Below, piece by piece: positions 10,450-21,464 of a stretch of 45,256 nt of DNA (positions within the stretch are counted from its first letter, which is position 1; every line of letters starts with the position of its first letter). The notes under the pieces are model-generated. The model was given only the letters and a program-made list of their open reading frames with translations, was not told the DNA's origin and did not search any database. The position numbers were made by a program, and so were the translations under genes. The DNA comes from an uncultured Oscillospiraceae bacterium. GTDB lineage: Bacteria > Bacillota > Clostridia > Oscillospirales > Oscillospiraceae. The DNA lies in NCBI GenBank assembly GCA_905236515.1, contig CAJOQP010000152.1, positions 1 through 45,256 on the forward strand, in the 5' to 3' direction.

Positions 10450-11664
10450 TCAATACTGCTGTGTTGCAACAAATGCATTGAATTCGCTTGCTGTAGTGAA
10501 GAAGCGATGTGTACCGGTCTCGGTATCCAATGCGTAGAAATAGTAATCTGTATCCGACGGATTGAGAGCCGCACGAATGGACGCCATACCGGGATTACAG
10601 ATTGCCGTCGGAGGTAATCCGGTCTTAAGACGTGTATTGTACGGGCTGTCGGAATCCAGCATGTCCTGAGTCGGTGCACCTTCGTGATCCTGATACAGAT
10701 ATAGGATCGAAGAGTCGATCTGAAGCGGCATGCCGGCATTGAGACGGTTGTAGATGACCGATGCAATAATGGCACGTTCATTATCATTTGCCGCTTCTTT
10801 TTCAATCATAGAAGCAACTTTAATGATTCCAGCCAGAGCATAACCGCTCTCATCCGCTTTCTGAAGGATCTCGGCCGTCATACGTTCACGGAAATTGGAA
10901 AGGAATACATCCACTGCACTGGCAGGTTCCATTCCGGTATAGAACTGGTAGGTATCCGGGAAAAGATAGCCTTCCAAACGGGTTGGATCGCCCTTCTTGT
11001 TGGGATCTACAAAATCATACTGGAAATCAACGTTCGCCGCTGCATCCATAAGGGAATCGTAATCGCAGACATCATTTTCTTCCAGCGTCTTAAAGATCTG
11101 AGCCATGGTGTAGCCTTCCGGAATCGTCACTTCCGTTGTGAGCATGGCATTGGAACCGGTCTGCATCTTTTTAACGATGGCGCGGTAGTCGTATGTTGTC
11201 TTCATCTCATAAGAACCGGGATCCAGTTTGGTAGCTGCATGGGAAAAACTGCAGAACAGTTTAAACAGTCCCTTGTACTCAATGATACCCTCGTTTTTCA
11301 GTTCTTTGGCAACATAATTGATGTCGCATTTGGAAACGGTGTTTCCTTCTTCATCCTTGGTCTCCTCAAAGATATCCGTCGGAAGAGTAACTACCGCAGT
11401 GGTATCATCCTTATTCAGAGCCAGGACATCCGAGGCTGCCATCCATGTCAGACAGGCAATGATCACGCTGATGCTGACAACAAAAAGAAAATACATGATG
11501 CCGCCCATACAGCCGGTGCGTCCCTGACGGTTCTGCCGGATGGGACGATAATCCCGTTCAGAATCTTCCTGATAATCTGTGAAGTCCTGATCCACTTGTT
11601 CCGAAACGTTATTCTTCTCTTCTTTTTTGGAAAAAGAATGGAACGTAAACTTCTCTTCTGCCAT
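10450..11664 (-). CDS. mltG: endolytic transglycosylase MltG
   Basis: MltG is a membrane-bound lytic transglycosylase that cuts nascent glycan strands and sets chain length. The 404-residue protein has a charged cytoplasmic N-terminus (1-50), one membrane segment (about 54-76), a LysM-like part and the YceG catalytic domain. The catalytic glutamate is Glu288 in ASMIEKEA, and LEGYLFPDTY (230-239) and TGLPPTAICNPG (348-359) are hallmark motifs. A GGAGAAC site precedes the start, 13 bases after tmk. Confidence 0.95.
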   Translation of the reverse strand: MAEEKFTFHSFSKKEEKNNVSEQVDQDFTDYQEDSERDYRPIRQNRQGRTGCMGGIMYFLFVVSISVIIACLTWMAASDVLALNKDDTTAVVTLPTDIFEETKDEEGNTVSKCDINYVAKELKNEGIIEYKGLFKLFCSFSHAATKLDPGSYEMKTTYDYRAIVKKMQTGSNAMLTTEVTIPEGYTMAQIFKTLEENDVCDYDSLMDAAANVDFQYDFVDPNKKGDPTRLEGYLFPDTYQFYTGMEPASAVDVFLSNFRERMTAEILQKADESGYALAGIIKVASMIEKEAANDNERAIIASVIYNRLNAGMPLQIDSSILYLYQDHEGAPTQDMLDSDSPYNTRLKTGLPPTAICNPGMASIRAALNPSDTDYYFYALDTETGTHRFFTTASEFNAFVATQQY

Positions 11665-11677
11665 ACTGTTCTCCTAA

Positions 11678-12349
11678 TTAAATGATTTCTCGGACAATAC
11701 GATAGATGTCCTCATGGATCTCCTGGATCGTCCTTTCCCGTCCATCGGTATCTCTGCACGGGATTCTGGTCCATCCGAAATGCTCACAGGCGATCTGCGC
11801 GGTCTCAAGACAGCGTTTTAAGTAATCGATATCCTTCTCATGAATATCGGCATTGGTATTTGTCTGCGCCTCACGTTTTCTCATGCGGGACAGAGACATT
11901 TCGATGTCCACGTCCAGATAAAGCACGAGATCCGGTCTCGGCAGCTTCATTTTATCAAATTCAAGGTCATAGAGCCAGTCGAAATACTCGGACAGCTCAT
12001 TTTTGTCCATCTTAGCACCCTGATGAACTGCGTTGGAAGTGGTATACCGGTCAGCCATAATCAGAGCACCCTGTTCATACAGTTCTCCCCAATCGCTCTT
12101 ATAGGAGGCAAATCGGTCAACCGAAAAAAATGTAGAAGCAGTATACGCATTTACATCATCCGGTCTTGAGCCGAACTCTCCGTTCAGATACATACGGATC
12201 AGAGCGGAGCTGTCCTGATCATATCGGGGAAAAACGATACTGTGGTAATCCACGCCGTTCTTCGCAAGCCTTTCACAGAGCAGTTTATAATTGGTGCTCT
12301 TACCGCTGCCATCAATACCTTCCAGTACAATCAGCTTTCCTCTATTCAT
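11678..12349 (-). CDS. tmk: thymidylate kinase
   Basis: The 223-residue enzyme phosphorylates dTMP to dTDP. The P-loop GIDGSGKS is at 11-18, followed by a DRY motif (MADRYTTSN) for substrate binding and a lid region with RMRKREAQ. The start overlaps the upstream wecG stop by eight bases. It is not next to holB as in many Firmicutes, but in a string with sir2, wecG and mltG. Confidence 0.92.
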   Translation of the reverse strand: MNRGKLIVLEGIDGSGKSTNYKLLCERLAKNGVDYHSIVFPRYDQDSSALIRMYLNGEFGSRPDDVNAYTASTFFSVDRFASYKSDWGELYEQGALIMADRYTTSNAVHQGAKMDKNELSEYFDWLYDLEFDKMKLPRPDLVLYLDVDIEMSLSRMRKREAQTNTNADIHEKDIDYLKRCLETAQIACEHFGWTRIPCRDTDGRERTIQEIHEDIYRIVREII

Positions 12350-13082
12350 CCTTTGATCCTTTCAGGCGCCGGCCGGCAGACTTGAACAAAACCTTTGGAA
12401 GTTTTGCCATTCTGCGGAAACGAGACGGTTCCTTGTACAGACGATAGAGCCATTCGAGACCTGCTTTCTGGAATGCATCCGGAGCACGTTCCACCTCGCC
12501 GGAGAACACATCCAGACAGCCGCCGAGGCCTGCCATGATCCCAACATCCAGTCGGGATGTATTCTCATGCATAAAGATCTCCTGTTTCGGAAATCCGAGA
12601 CAGACAAACAGAAAATCCGGTTTTACCGCGTTGATCTCCTCAATTACGGGATCTTCCTCTTTGAAATACCCGTCATGAGTACCGACAACACGAAGACCGG
12701 GAAACATTTCCTTCATGTTTTCTCCGGCTTTTTCCGCGACACCGGGCTTGGCACCAAGGAGAAAAACACTGCCGTTTCTCTTTGCCAGCTCTTCAAGCAT
12801 ACGAGTGGCAAAATCGATTCCGGTCACTCTGCCTTCCAGAGGTGTGCCAAGAATCTTGGCACTGTAGATCACCCCGATCCCGTCCGGAAGGACAAGGCTG
12901 GCTGCACCGAGCGCATACTGAAGATCTTTATTATGTTCCGCTTCCAGAACTATCTCCGGATTTGGTGTGACAACATAGGACGCATTGTGCTGTTCCACCA
13001 GGGCAAGTCCCTGCTGTACGGCCTTTTCCAGTGAAGTGCTGTCAAACTTCACACCAAGAACGTCTATTCTCTGAGTACTCAA
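12342..13082 (-). CDS. WecG/TagA/CpsF family glycosyltransferase
   Basis: The 246-residue GT26 enzyme resembles TagA (N-acetylmannosaminyltransferase of teichoic-acid linkage units) and WecG. Motifs: TPNPE (39-43), LPDGIG with Asp67 at the proposed catalytic-base position, RVTGID (85-90) and the LGFPKQE loop. The basic C-terminal tail (KLPKVLFKSAGRRLKG) is the usual membrane-binding appendage. The start is TTG at 13082, overlapping the sir2 stop; no in-frame ATG lies before the conserved IDVLGV. The donor could be UDP-ManNAc, but no mnaA is nearby, so the product is uncertain. Confidence 0.88.
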   Translation of the reverse strand: MSTQRIDVLGVKFDSTSLEKAVQQGLALVEQHNASYVVTPNPEIVLEAEHNKDLQYALGAASLVLPDGIGVIYSAKILGTPLEGRVTGIDFATRMLEELAKRNGSVFLLGAKPGVAEKAGENMKEMFPGLRVVGTHDGYFKEEDPVIEEINAVKPDFLFVCLGFPKQEIFMHENTSRLDVGIMAGLGGCLDVFSGEVERAPDAFQKAGLEWLYRLYKEPSRFRRMAKLPKVLFKSAGRRLKGSKDE

Positions 13083-13795
13083 ATCTGCCCAAAGACCTCC
13101 CCGATTTTTTCATGAATCACCAGATTGGCATACTGGTCATACGGTGTTTCCGAAAGATTCACCAGCACCAGTTTATTTCCGTTATAATAGTTGATCAAAC
13201 CCGCAGCCGGGTACACATTCAGCGAAGTTCCTCCGATGATCAGTATATCCGCATCCCGGATATACTGTATGGCACTGGTCATGATCCCGTCATTCAACGG
13301 TTCCTCATACAGGACGATATCCGGCCGGATCACACCGCCGCAGGAACACTTGGGCACATCCGTTCCGTAGTTCATCATGTCTGCGGGATACTTTCTTCCA
13401 CAGCGGGAACAGTAAGCACGAAGAATGCTGCCATGAAGTTCGAGCACGTTCTTGCTGCCGGCGGCCTGATGAAGTCCGTCGATATTCTGTGTAATCACAG
13501 CGCGAAGTTTTCCCTCTTCCTCCAATTCAGCCAAACGAATGTGAGCCCGGTTCGGCTGGACCCCTTCGATTACAAGCTTTTCCCGATGAAACCGGTAATA
13601 CTCATCCGGATAACGGTTAAAGAAGGAATGACTGAGGATCGTCTCAGGCGGATAGTCCCACTTCTGGTTATAAAGGCCGTCTACACTGCGAAAGTCCGGA
13701 ATCCCGCTTTCTGTGGATACACCGGCACCGCCAAAGAAAACGATATTATCACTTTCCTGGACCCATTCTTTCAATTTCTGGATATTTTCATTCAT
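13079..13795 (-). CDS. cobB: NAD-dependent protein deacetylase (sirtuin, CobB-like)
   Basis: The 238-residue Sir2 enzyme removes acyl groups from lysines using NAD. Motifs: GAGVSTESGIPDFR (23-36), QNID (103-106), catalytic His121 and a zinc site of Cys129, Cys132, Cys150 and Cys152. GTSLNVYPAAG follows for NAD binding. The ATG at 13795 has GGAGGG six bases upstream; the ATG at 13801 would be too close to that site. It is the first gene of the sir2-wecG-tmk-mltG unit and has its own promoter. Confidence 0.94.
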   Translation of the reverse strand: MNENIQKLKEWVQESDNIVFFGGAGVSTESGIPDFRSVDGLYNQKWDYPPETILSHSFFNRYPDEYYRFHREKLVIEGVQPNRAHIRLAELEEEGKLRAVITQNIDGLHQAAGSKNVLELHGSILRAYCSRCGRKYPADMMNYGTDVPKCSCGGVIRPDIVLYEEPLNDGIMTSAIQYIRDADILIIGGTSLNVYPAAGLINYYNGNKLVLVNLSETPYDQYANLVIHEKIGEVFGQI

Positions 13796-13821
13796 GATCA
13801 TCCCTCCAAAAACTGCTAAAT

Positions 13822-13850
13822 ATTATACTTCAATCCGCATATTATGACAA
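13822..13850 (-). promoter_or_regulatory. promoter of the sir2-wecG-tmk-mltG operon
   Basis: -35 TTGTCA (13850-13845) and consensus -10 TATAAT (13827-13822) with a 17-base spacer, about 27 bases before the sirtuin start. Confidence 0.82.
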
Positions 13851-13879
13851 GCACTGACCTCGAAAGGATGTAATTCCGA

Positions 13880-14698
13880 TCACAACAGATACTGTTCGAT
13901 TGCCACCGCGACTCCATCCTCATCATTGGATGGAACGACCTCATCCGCAATATCCAGTACAGCCTTTTGAGAATTGGCAACCGCAAGCCCCAGTCCGGAT
14001 GACCGTATCATTTCCATATCATTCTGTGCATCACCAATAGCGATGCACTCCGACATGGAGACCCCAAGATGACTGCACAGAAGTTTTAACCCTCTTGCTT
14101 TGCTAACACCATTGGCATTGATCTCAAGAGAATAATCCGTAATAGATGTGAAACTGACCGGAAGATTCTGGATCTCTCCATACACCATATCCTTTTCCAT
14201 GGAGTTGGTAAAAAGAAGAAGGATCTTCTCAACCGGCTGCGGGTTTTCCATGAAAACAGGAAATGGATTATCTACCGGATCCAGATATTTCCGATAAGAC
14301 TCTGCATATTTCCCCACATGAAACTCGGAAGCACGATCGGCGATCCAGGAAGGACAAAGGACATTTTTCCCGATGAATATGAGAGGGAGCATATCATACC
14401 CGGCAGAAGCCGCCAGGATCCATTTAATGGTCTCCTCATCGATATCATGGCGGAACAGAGTTTTCCCTTCCATAAGATCCATGCCGGTAGCACCGGTTCC
14501 GATCAGTGCGTAACGCATTCCATTCACCTGATCGATATAGGGTTTTGTCAGTCGATAGCTCCTGCCGGTAGTAAATACTACGTGTTTTCCGGCAGAAAGC
14601 GCTTTTTCCATTGCCTCTATAGTTTGCTCTGTGAGTCGGAGATCACTGGTCAGTGCTGTTTCATCCATATCACAGGCGATCAATTTATATTCCTGCAT
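13880..14698 (-). CDS. Cof-type HAD family hydrolase
   Basis: A 272-residue HAD-IIB (Cof) phosphatase. Motif I is DMDET (nucleophile Asp10, acid Asp12), motif II is TTGRS, then a C2 cap domain, the motif III lysine (VSKARGL) and motif IV GDAQNDMEM. The usual Gly after DxD is Glu. The substrate is probably a sugar phosphate, FMN or a similar small phosphate and cannot be named from sequence. Its ribosome site GGAGG directly follows the T run of the guaB terminator, so expression likely relies on readthrough from guaB. Confidence 0.9.
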   Translation of the reverse strand: MQEYKLIACDMDETALTSDLRLTEQTIEAMEKALSAGKHVVFTTGRSYRLTKPYIDQVNGMRYALIGTGATGMDLMEGKTLFRHDIDEETIKWILAASAGYDMLPLIFIGKNVLCPSWIADRASEFHVGKYAESYRKYLDPVDNPFPVFMENPQPVEKILLLFTNSMEKDMVYGEIQNLPVSFTSITDYSLEINANGVSKARGLKLLCSHLGVSMSECIAIGDAQNDMEMIRSSGLGLAVANSQKAVLDIADEVVPSNDEDGVAVAIEQYLL

Positions 14699-14707
14699 TT
14701 TTCCTCC

Positions 14708-14734
14708 AAAAAAAGGGCTGCAATTGCAGCCCTT
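14708..14734 (-). terminator. terminator of guaB, abutting the HAD gene ribosome site
   Basis: A perfect 22-base palindrome (AAGGGCTGCAA and its complement, 14713-14734) is followed on the minus strand by a T run that leads straight into GGAGG of the HAD gene. With essentially no loop spacing, the stem is probably about nine base pairs in practice. Confidence 0.85.
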
Positions 14735-14745
14735 AAAATACCATA

Positions 14746-16248
<1,503 letters not shown>

Positions 16249-16278
16249 TTATATGTTTGGTCAGATATAATTAGAAAT

Positions 16279-16306
16279 ATTTTAACAGAATAAGGGATGA
16301 AGTCAA
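16279..16306 (-). promoter_or_regulatory. promoter of guaB
   Basis: -35 TTGACT (16306-16301), 16-base spacer, -10 TAAAAT (16284-16279) with TG one base before the -10. It lies about 50 bases before the start codon, so the leader is short. Confidence 0.78.
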
Positions 16307-16465
16307 CTAAGGAAAACAACTAAAAATTGATGTTTGAATTCAAATAATCATAGGCTAATTGTACGTCAGCAGCAGAGAATCCGAATTATTCCATATCATT
16401 CCAATAAATTGAAGGCGTAAGTAAGGAAAAATCAGAGCAACTGCGGCATTATTATTTTCATACAC

Positions 16466-16494
16466 TTGAATAAAACTGAGAAAAATGACATAAT
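16466..16494 (+). promoter_or_regulatory. promoter of the proXp-like gene
   Basis: -35 TTGAAT (16466-16471) and -10 CATAAT (16489-16494) with a 17-base spacer, divergent from the guaB promoter. The roughly 160 bases between the two promoters are A/T rich, and I see no further element in them. Confidence 0.5.
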
Positions 16495-16536
16495 TCTAAG
16501 CATTATGAATACATGAAAGACAAGGTGTACCAAACT

Positions 16537-17094
16537 ATGGAATTTGAGCTATACGACCATCGTCCTGATCCGACCTCGGTATCTGATGTGGAAAACCGCT
16601 GCTATGATTGTCTGGAGCAGCTTAATGTCCCCTTTCTAAGGATCGACCATGAGCCGGCAGACACCATTGAGATCTGCCATCCCATTGAAAGGAATCTGGG
16701 CGCTAAGATCTGCAAAAATCTCTTTCTTGCCAATCGACAGCAAACTGTTTTTTACCTGCTGCTGATTCCCGGAGACAAACCTTTCAAAACGAAGTATCTT
16801 TCCAAACAGATCAACTCTTCCCGCCTGTCATTCGGTTCCGCAGAGAAAATGATGGAGCTGTTGAACATCGCGCCTGGATCGGTAAGTGTTTTCGGACTGA
16901 TGAACGACAAAGAAAAAGCCGTAAATCTTCTGATCGATGAAGATCTGAAGAACGATGAGTATATCGGTTTTCATCCGTGTAAAAACACCTCTACCCTGAA
17001 GATCCGCTACGATGATTTATTGGAGCGTTTTCTTCCCGGTATTAACAGGACATTTCAATACGTTGAACTTCCCTGGACTTTTGATGAAGAATAA
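16537..17094 (+). CDS. YbaK/ProX-type aminoacyl-tRNA deacylase (PrdX/ProXp-like)
   Basis: A 185-residue free-standing editing protein of the INS/YbaK family, which hydrolyses mischarged tRNA such as Ala-tRNA-Pro. The conserved ICKNLFL segment with its lysine, the long central LSFGSAEKMMELL helix, the PGSVSVFGL motif and the GFHPCKNTSTLKI strand are typical of the ProXp/PrdX group. The start at 16537 has AAGGTG nine bases upstream; the ATG at 16513 is in frame but has no clear site. It is transcribed alone on the plus strand, between guaB and rpsU, and ends in a shared terminator. Confidence 0.88.
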   Translation: MEFELYDHRPDPTSVSDVENRCYDCLEQLNVPFLRIDHEPADTIEICHPIERNLGAKICKNLFLANRQQTVFYLLLIPGDKPFKTKYLSKQINSSRLSFGSAEKMMELLNIAPGSVSVFGLMNDKEKAVNLLIDEDLKNDEYIGFHPCKNTSTLKIRYDDLLERFLPGINRTFQYVELPWTFDEE

Positions 17095-17128
17095 AAAATG
17101 CACTCGATCGAATCGAGTGCATTTTTTA
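17093..17128. terminator. bidirectional terminator between the proXp-like gene and rpsU
   Basis: A stem of about ten base pairs (TGCACTCGAT at 17099-17108 with ATCGAGTGCA at 17112-17121) is flanked by six A on the left and six T on the right, so it serves both converging genes. Confidence 0.92.
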
Positions 17129-17132
17129 TTGA

Positions 17133-17318
17133 TTAGTAATAACGTTTGTTTTTGTTCTTACGGGCTGCTTCAGATTTCTTGCGTCTTTTAACGCTCGGGC
17201 TCTGATAATACTCACGTTTACGCAAGTCAGCCATAACACCGTCCTTTGCACAGCTGCGTTTAAATCTCTTCAGTGCGCTATCCAAAGACTCATTCTCTTT
17301 GACGTAAATCTCAGACAT
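17133..17318 (-). CDS. rpsU: 30S ribosomal protein S21
   Basis: The 61-residue protein is basic and matches bS21: [11 protein letters not shown] near the N-terminus, [14 protein letters not shown] in the middle and a Lys/Arg-rich tail. A GGAGGGAGG site lies eight bases before ATG. It has its own promoter just after leuS; readthrough from leuS is also possible since no terminator separates them. The leader contains a short AT-rich hairpin (GCCAA/TTGGC). Confidence 0.96.
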   Translation of the reverse strand: MSEIYVKENESLDSALKRFKRSCAKDGVMADLRKREYYQSPSVKRRKKSEAARKNKNKRYY

Positions 17319-17388
17319 CTATATCCCTCCCTCCAAATGCGCTTTCACGCTTAAAGGGCCAAAAACTAATTGGCTTTTTAGCATTAAT

Positions 17389-17417
17389 AGTATAATGGCT
17401 CAGTAGCACAAAGTCAA
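17389..17417 (-). promoter_or_regulatory. promoter of rpsU
   Basis: -35 TTGACT (17417-17412), 17-base spacer, -10 TATACT (17394-17389). The -35 lies five bases after the leuS stop, leaving a leader of about 65 bases. Confidence 0.8.
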
Positions 17418-17422
17418 TAAAT

Positions 17423-19846
17423 TTATTGAGGCTTCACGATAACATTCATCAGACGGTTCTTGATATAAATCCGTTTGATGATGTTCATTCCGTCTGTCGC
17501 CTTCTGAATCTTCTCATCTGCCATAACAGCTTCGTAGACGGAATCTTCATCCGCATCCATGGGAATGGTAAGCTTGCTCTTTACCTTGCCATTGATCTGT
17601 ACGGCGATCTCGACACTGGAATCCACGGTCTTTTCTTCGTCATATTCCGGCCAAGACTGCTGGCACGCCATCTTCTCGTCAAACTGCTGGATCTCCCAGA
17701 GTTCCTCCACGATATGCGGAGCAAAGGGGCTGAGCAGTTCAAGAAGAGCTTTGAGATCACCGCGGCTGGGTTTGTTCTGATTGAACTGATTGACCAGCGT
17801 CATCAACTGCGCGATGGCGGTGTTGAATTTCATCTTATCGATATCCTCGCTGACCTTCTTGATGGTCTTGTGGATCTCTTTCTCATTTACCGCAGAATAG
17901 CTGAGATCACCATCCAGCTTTTCACAACCCAGTTTCCACACACGATCCAGGAACTTTTTGCATCCCTTCACTGCGGTGGGATTCCAGGGAGCCGCCTTTT
18001 CGAAATCACCGATAAACATGATGTAGAGTCGAAGTGTGTCTGCGCCGAATTCATTGACAACATCATTGGGATTGACGACATTTCCGCGGGACTTGGACAT
18101 CTTTTCCCCGCCTTCGCCCAGGATCATGCCGTGACTTGTTCTCTTGGCATAGGGCTCTTTGGTAGGAACAACACCAATATCATAAAGGAACTTATGCCAG
18201 AAACGGGAGTACAGAAGATGAAGCGTCGTGTGCTCCATACCACCGTTATACCAGTCGATCTGATTCCAGTATTCCACAGCCTCTTTTCCGACAAGAGCTT
18301 CATCGTTGTCCGGATCCATGTAACGCAGGAAATACCAGCTGGAACCTGCCCAGTTGGGCATGGTATCGGTCTCACGCTGTGCAGGAGCTCCGCACTGCGG
18401 GCAGGTGGTATTAACCCAGTCCGTCATCTTGGCGATGGGAGACTCACCGTTATCGGTGGGTTCATAGTCTTCCACATCCGGGAGAAGAAGCGGAAGCTCA
18501 TTTTCCGGAACCGGAACCCAGCCGCATTTGTCACAATGGACCATGGGGATGGGCTCACCCCAATATCTCTGTCTGGAAAATACCCAGTCACGAAGCTTGT
18601 AGTTTACCTGTTTGGTGCCAACGTCATGTTCCTCCAGCCATTTGATCATGGCAGGGATCGCATCTTTGGCTGTCATACCATTCAGGAAATCGGAATTAAT
18701 CATGATACCGGAATCATCTTTCACGGTAAATGCTTCCTCTTCCACATTGCCGCCTTCTACGACTTCAATGATCTCAAGATCAAATTTCTTAGCAAACTCC
18801 CAGTCGCGTGTATCATGAGCAGGAACAGCCATGATAGCACCGGTACCGTATGTCGCAAGAACGTAATCGGAAATAAAGATGGGGATCTTCTTTCCGTTAA
18901 CCGGATTGATTGCTTCCACACCGGCAAGTTTTACACCGGTCTTCTCTTTTGCAAGCTCCGTACGTTCAAAATCAGATTTCTTTCCGGCTTCCACCTGATA
19001 CTGGCGAACTTCATCCATATTGGAGATGATGTCTGCCCATTTTTCAAGATAAGCATGTTCCGGACTCATAACCATATAGGTCGCGCCAAACAGTGTGTCG
19101 GGGCGCGTGGTAAATACCATCAGATCATCGCCTGCCGTAGTCGCAAATTTCACATTTGCACCGGTAGAACGTCCGATCCAGTTTTTCTGCTGGATCTTAA
19201 CGCGCTCAATAAAATCGAGATCATCCAGATCATCGATCAGACGATCGGCATATTCCGTGATCTTCAGCATCCACTGGCTCTTCTCCTTGCGGATGACCGG
19301 TGCGCCGCAGCGTTCGCAGACGCCGTCCACCACTTCTTCGTTGGCCAGGACGACTTTGCAGGAAGTACACCAGTTGACCGGCATACTTGCCTTGTATGCA
19401 AGACCGTGCTTATACATCTGAAGGAAGATCCACTGGGTCCACTTATAGTAATTCGGATCTGTCGTATCCACTGCGCGGTCCCAGTCAAAGCTATAGCCCA
19501 GCATCTGAAGCTGGCTTGTAAACGTAGCGATATTCTGTTTGGTTACCTCACGGGGATGAATATGGGTCTTAATGGCGTAGTTTTCGGTGGGAAGGCCGAA
19601 TGCATCAAATCCGATGGGGAAAAGTACATTATAGCCCTGCATTCTCTTCTTTCTGGCGATGATGTCCATGGCCGTATAGGGTCTGGGATGACCAACATGC
19701 AGTCCCTGTCCGGAAGGATAAGGGAACTCGACCAGAGCATAGAATTTTTCTCTGGTGGTATCACCGGTCACCGCCGCATAGGTCTTCTCATCCAGCCAGC
19801 GTTTCTGCCATTTCTTTTCAATTCGGTTAAACTCATAATCCGCCAT
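17423..19846 (-). CDS. leuS: leucyl-tRNA synthetase
   Basis: LeuS is a class I synthetase of 807 residues here. The HIGH motif is HVGH (50-53) in the sub-type reading [10 protein letters not shown], and KMSKS is exact ([11 protein letters not shown]). The CP1 editing domain has TTRPDTLFG, and zinc-binding cysteine pairs occur (CTSCK, CERCG, CDKCG, CPQCG). The anticodon-binding and C-terminal domains are complete. The start at 19846 has GGAGG eight to nine bases upstream; an in-frame start at 19879 overlaps rsfS and is rejected. It ends the long topA-leuS gene train. No T-box precedes it. Confidence 0.97.
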   Translation of the reverse strand: MADYEFNRIEKKWQKRWLDEKTYAAVTGDTTREKFYALVEFPYPSGQGLHVGHPRPYTAMDIIARKKRMQGYNVLFPIGFDAFGLPTENYAIKTHIHPREVTKQNIATFTSQLQMLGYSFDWDRAVDTTDPNYYKWTQWIFLQMYKHGLAYKASMPVNWCTSCKVVLANEEVVDGVCERCGAPVIRKEKSQWMLKITEYADRLIDDLDDLDFIERVKIQQKNWIGRSTGANVKFATTAGDDLMVFTTRPDTLFGATYMVMSPEHAYLEKWADIISNMDEVRQYQVEAGKKSDFERTELAKEKTGVKLAGVEAINPVNGKKIPIFISDYVLATYGTGAIMAVPAHDTRDWEFAKKFDLEIIEVVEGGNVEEEAFTVKDDSGIMINSDFLNGMTAKDAIPAMIKWLEEHDVGTKQVNYKLRDWVFSRQRYWGEPIPMVHCDKCGWVPVPENELPLLLPDVEDYEPTDNGESPIAKMTDWVNTTCPQCGAPAQRETDTMPNWAGSSWYFLRYMDPDNDEALVGKEAVEYWNQIDWYNGGMEHTTLHLLYSRFWHKFLYDIGVVPTKEPYAKRTSHGMILGEGGEKMSKSRGNVVNPNDVVNEFGADTLRLYIMFIGDFEKAAPWNPTAVKGCKKFLDRVWKLGCEKLDGDLSYSAVNEKEIHKTIKKVSEDIDKMKFNTAIAQLMTLVNQFNQNKPSRGDLKALLELLSPFAPHIVEELWEIQQFDEKMACQQSWPEYDEEKTVDSSVEIAVQINGKVKSKLTIPMDADEDSVYEAVMADEKIQKATDGMNIIKRIYIKNRLMNVIVKPQ

Positions 19847-19875
19847 ATTGTATTCCTCCAAACCAATCTTATATC

Positions 19876-20244
19876 TCAAGCATGATCTTCCGTTAAAAAC
19901 TGACCCAGATCAATCTCTTCCGAATCGCTCCACAGACGTTCCAGATCATAGAATTCTCTTGCTTCTTCCGTGAAAATATGGACGATAACTGCTGCAAAAT
20001 CAAGCAGAACCCAGGTACCGGAACGATGTCCTTCTCTCCGAAGAGGAGGCTCACCTGCCTGAGACAGAATCTCATCCACGGTCTCTGTCAATGCTTTGAT
20101 ATGCGTAGAAGAAGTACCATTGCAGATTACAAAATAATCCGCCAGCACCGTCTGTTTATCTGTTTTCAACACCTTTATATTTCGGGCTTTCTTATCATCC
20201 AAAGCCTTTACTGCCAATTGAGCCAGTTCAAAAGGTTCCATCAT
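19876..20244 (-). CDS. rsfS: ribosomal silencing factor RsfS
   Basis: RsfS binds ribosomal protein uL14 and blocks subunit joining in starvation. The 122-residue length is typical. Family segments: [17 protein letters not shown], the [15 protein letters not shown] strand and [20 protein letters not shown]. An AGGAG site lies eight bases before the first of two ATGs. Its position after nadD-yqeK (with an LCP gene between) and before leuS is common in Clostridia. Confidence 0.95.
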   Translation of the reverse strand: MMEPFELAQLAVKALDDKKARNIKVLKTDKQTVLADYFVICNGTSSTHIKALTETVDEILSQAGEPPLRREGHRSGTWVLLDFAAVIVHIFTEEAREFYDLERLWSDSEEIDLGQFLTEDHA

Positions 20245-20258
20245 AATAACATGCTCCT

Positions 20259-21464
20259 TTATTCATTCAGAGAATCCAGAACGAGATCCTCGGTTTTTTC
20301 ATCTCTATTATTTGCGGATGGAATAATATCATTCTCACCCGGGCTAGCATCTTCCTCATCTTTGACGGTCAGATCCGACTCCGCATCCTCGGAAGGCACG
20401 ACCTCAATCCCGCGGCTCTCAGCGCTGATGATATCCAGATCGGAAAGCGCGATATTTGTCTTATAGGGATTCAGCTTGTCGTTGACCATTTTGAGCCATT
20501 CTTCTTCATTGATGAATACATAGCTCAGTTCATCCACCATAGACGGAGTATTCGGCATCATCTGAAAATGAACGGATTCCGAATCCATAAGAAGGAACTG
20601 CTGAAGATAGAAATAAAGATTGTTCTTCGTCAGATTCGTTTCCACGTATTTGTCATAGATATTCAGAAGCTCATCAATATTTTTGATGTTGCCCGCAGAC
20701 AGAAGTTTGTCCGATAACGCAGACAGCAGATCCTGCTGGACCTTGATCCGGTCGAGATCTCCCTGCTGATACGTATTGCGGAAACGCATGACCTTGACGA
20801 AATCCTCACCGTCCAGATGCTGCATTCCTTTGTCGATATCAATATGCAGATCCTGCCCGGGATCGTCATAGTGCATATTTACAGGAACATCAAAATCTAC
20901 TCCGCCGACGGTATCCACGATCTTGGCAGCAGCAACGATATCTATAAACGCATAACTGTCAATGGGAAAACCGACCAGTTTCTCAATTCCCCGGCGAAGA
21001 TTCTTGACACCGTTTTCTCCCTTTGTCACTGCATAGGGGTAAATACTGTTGATCTTCTTGATCTTGGTACGGACATTTACATAGGTATCACGAGGGATAT
21101 TCACGATCTCTACGGAATGATTGATCGTATCCATCCTGCCGACCATGATGGTATCCGTATTGTAAGCCACTTTATCCATCCCGATGATCATAAAGGTATA
21201 CACACCGTCTTTACGTTTGGAATTGGATGCCAGAGGCTTGGATGATGTTTTCGGACTGTCTGCTTCCACCGTTTGCGTCTCAACAATCTCAGGAGGACGA
21301 AACAGCGCATTCTGCGCAACGATCGCGCCTAAAATAAGAAACAGCAGAATCAGCAGAACAACAGGAAATTTGCTTTTTTTCTTTTTGACCGGAATCTCAT
21401 CCGTCATCTCCATGTAGAGATCCTGCTGATCATCATACATAGTTTGCCGTGTTTTTTTACGCAT
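20259..21464 (-). CDS. LytR-CpsA-Psr (LCP) family protein
   Basis: LCP enzymes attach wall teichoic acid or other glycopolymers to peptidoglycan. The 401-residue protein has a basic cytoplasmic N-terminus, one membrane segment (about 33-52) and the LCP domain with DTIMVGRMD, NIPRDTYV (arginine at the pyrophosphate site), KINSIYPYA and the VMRFRNTYQQGDLDRIKVQQ region. The C-terminal tail is acidic and low complexity. The start at 21464 overlaps the nadD stop (TAATG). It could work with the GT26 enzyme encoded near 12.3-13.1 kb, but the acceptor polymer is unknown. Confidence 0.93.
   Translation of the reverse strand: MRKKTRQTMYDDQQDLYMEMTDEIPVKKKKSKFPVVLLILLFLILGAIVAQNALFRPPEIVETQTVEADSPKTSSKPLASNSKRKDGVYTFMIIGMDKVAYNTDTIMVGRMDTINHSVEIVNIPRDTYVNVRTKIKKINSIYPYAVTKGENGVKNLRRGIEKLVGFPIDSYAFIDIVAAAKIVDTVGGVDFDVPVNMHYDDPGQDLHIDIDKGMQHLDGEDFVKVMRFRNTYQQGDLDRIKVQQDLLSALSDKLLSAGNIKNIDELLNIYDKYVETNLTKNNLYFYLQQFLLMDSESVHFQMMPNTPSMVDELSYVFINEEEWLKMVNDKLNPYKTNIALSDLDIISAESRGIEVVPSEDAESDLTVKDEEDASPGENDIIPSANNRDEKTEDLVLDSLNE

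Noticed and set aside
17426-19885. Open frame of 819 codons antisense to leuS
   Set aside because: It mirrors leuS almost exactly; such frames arise from codon usage on the sense strand. The product shows no recognisable domain, while leuS has all its motifs.
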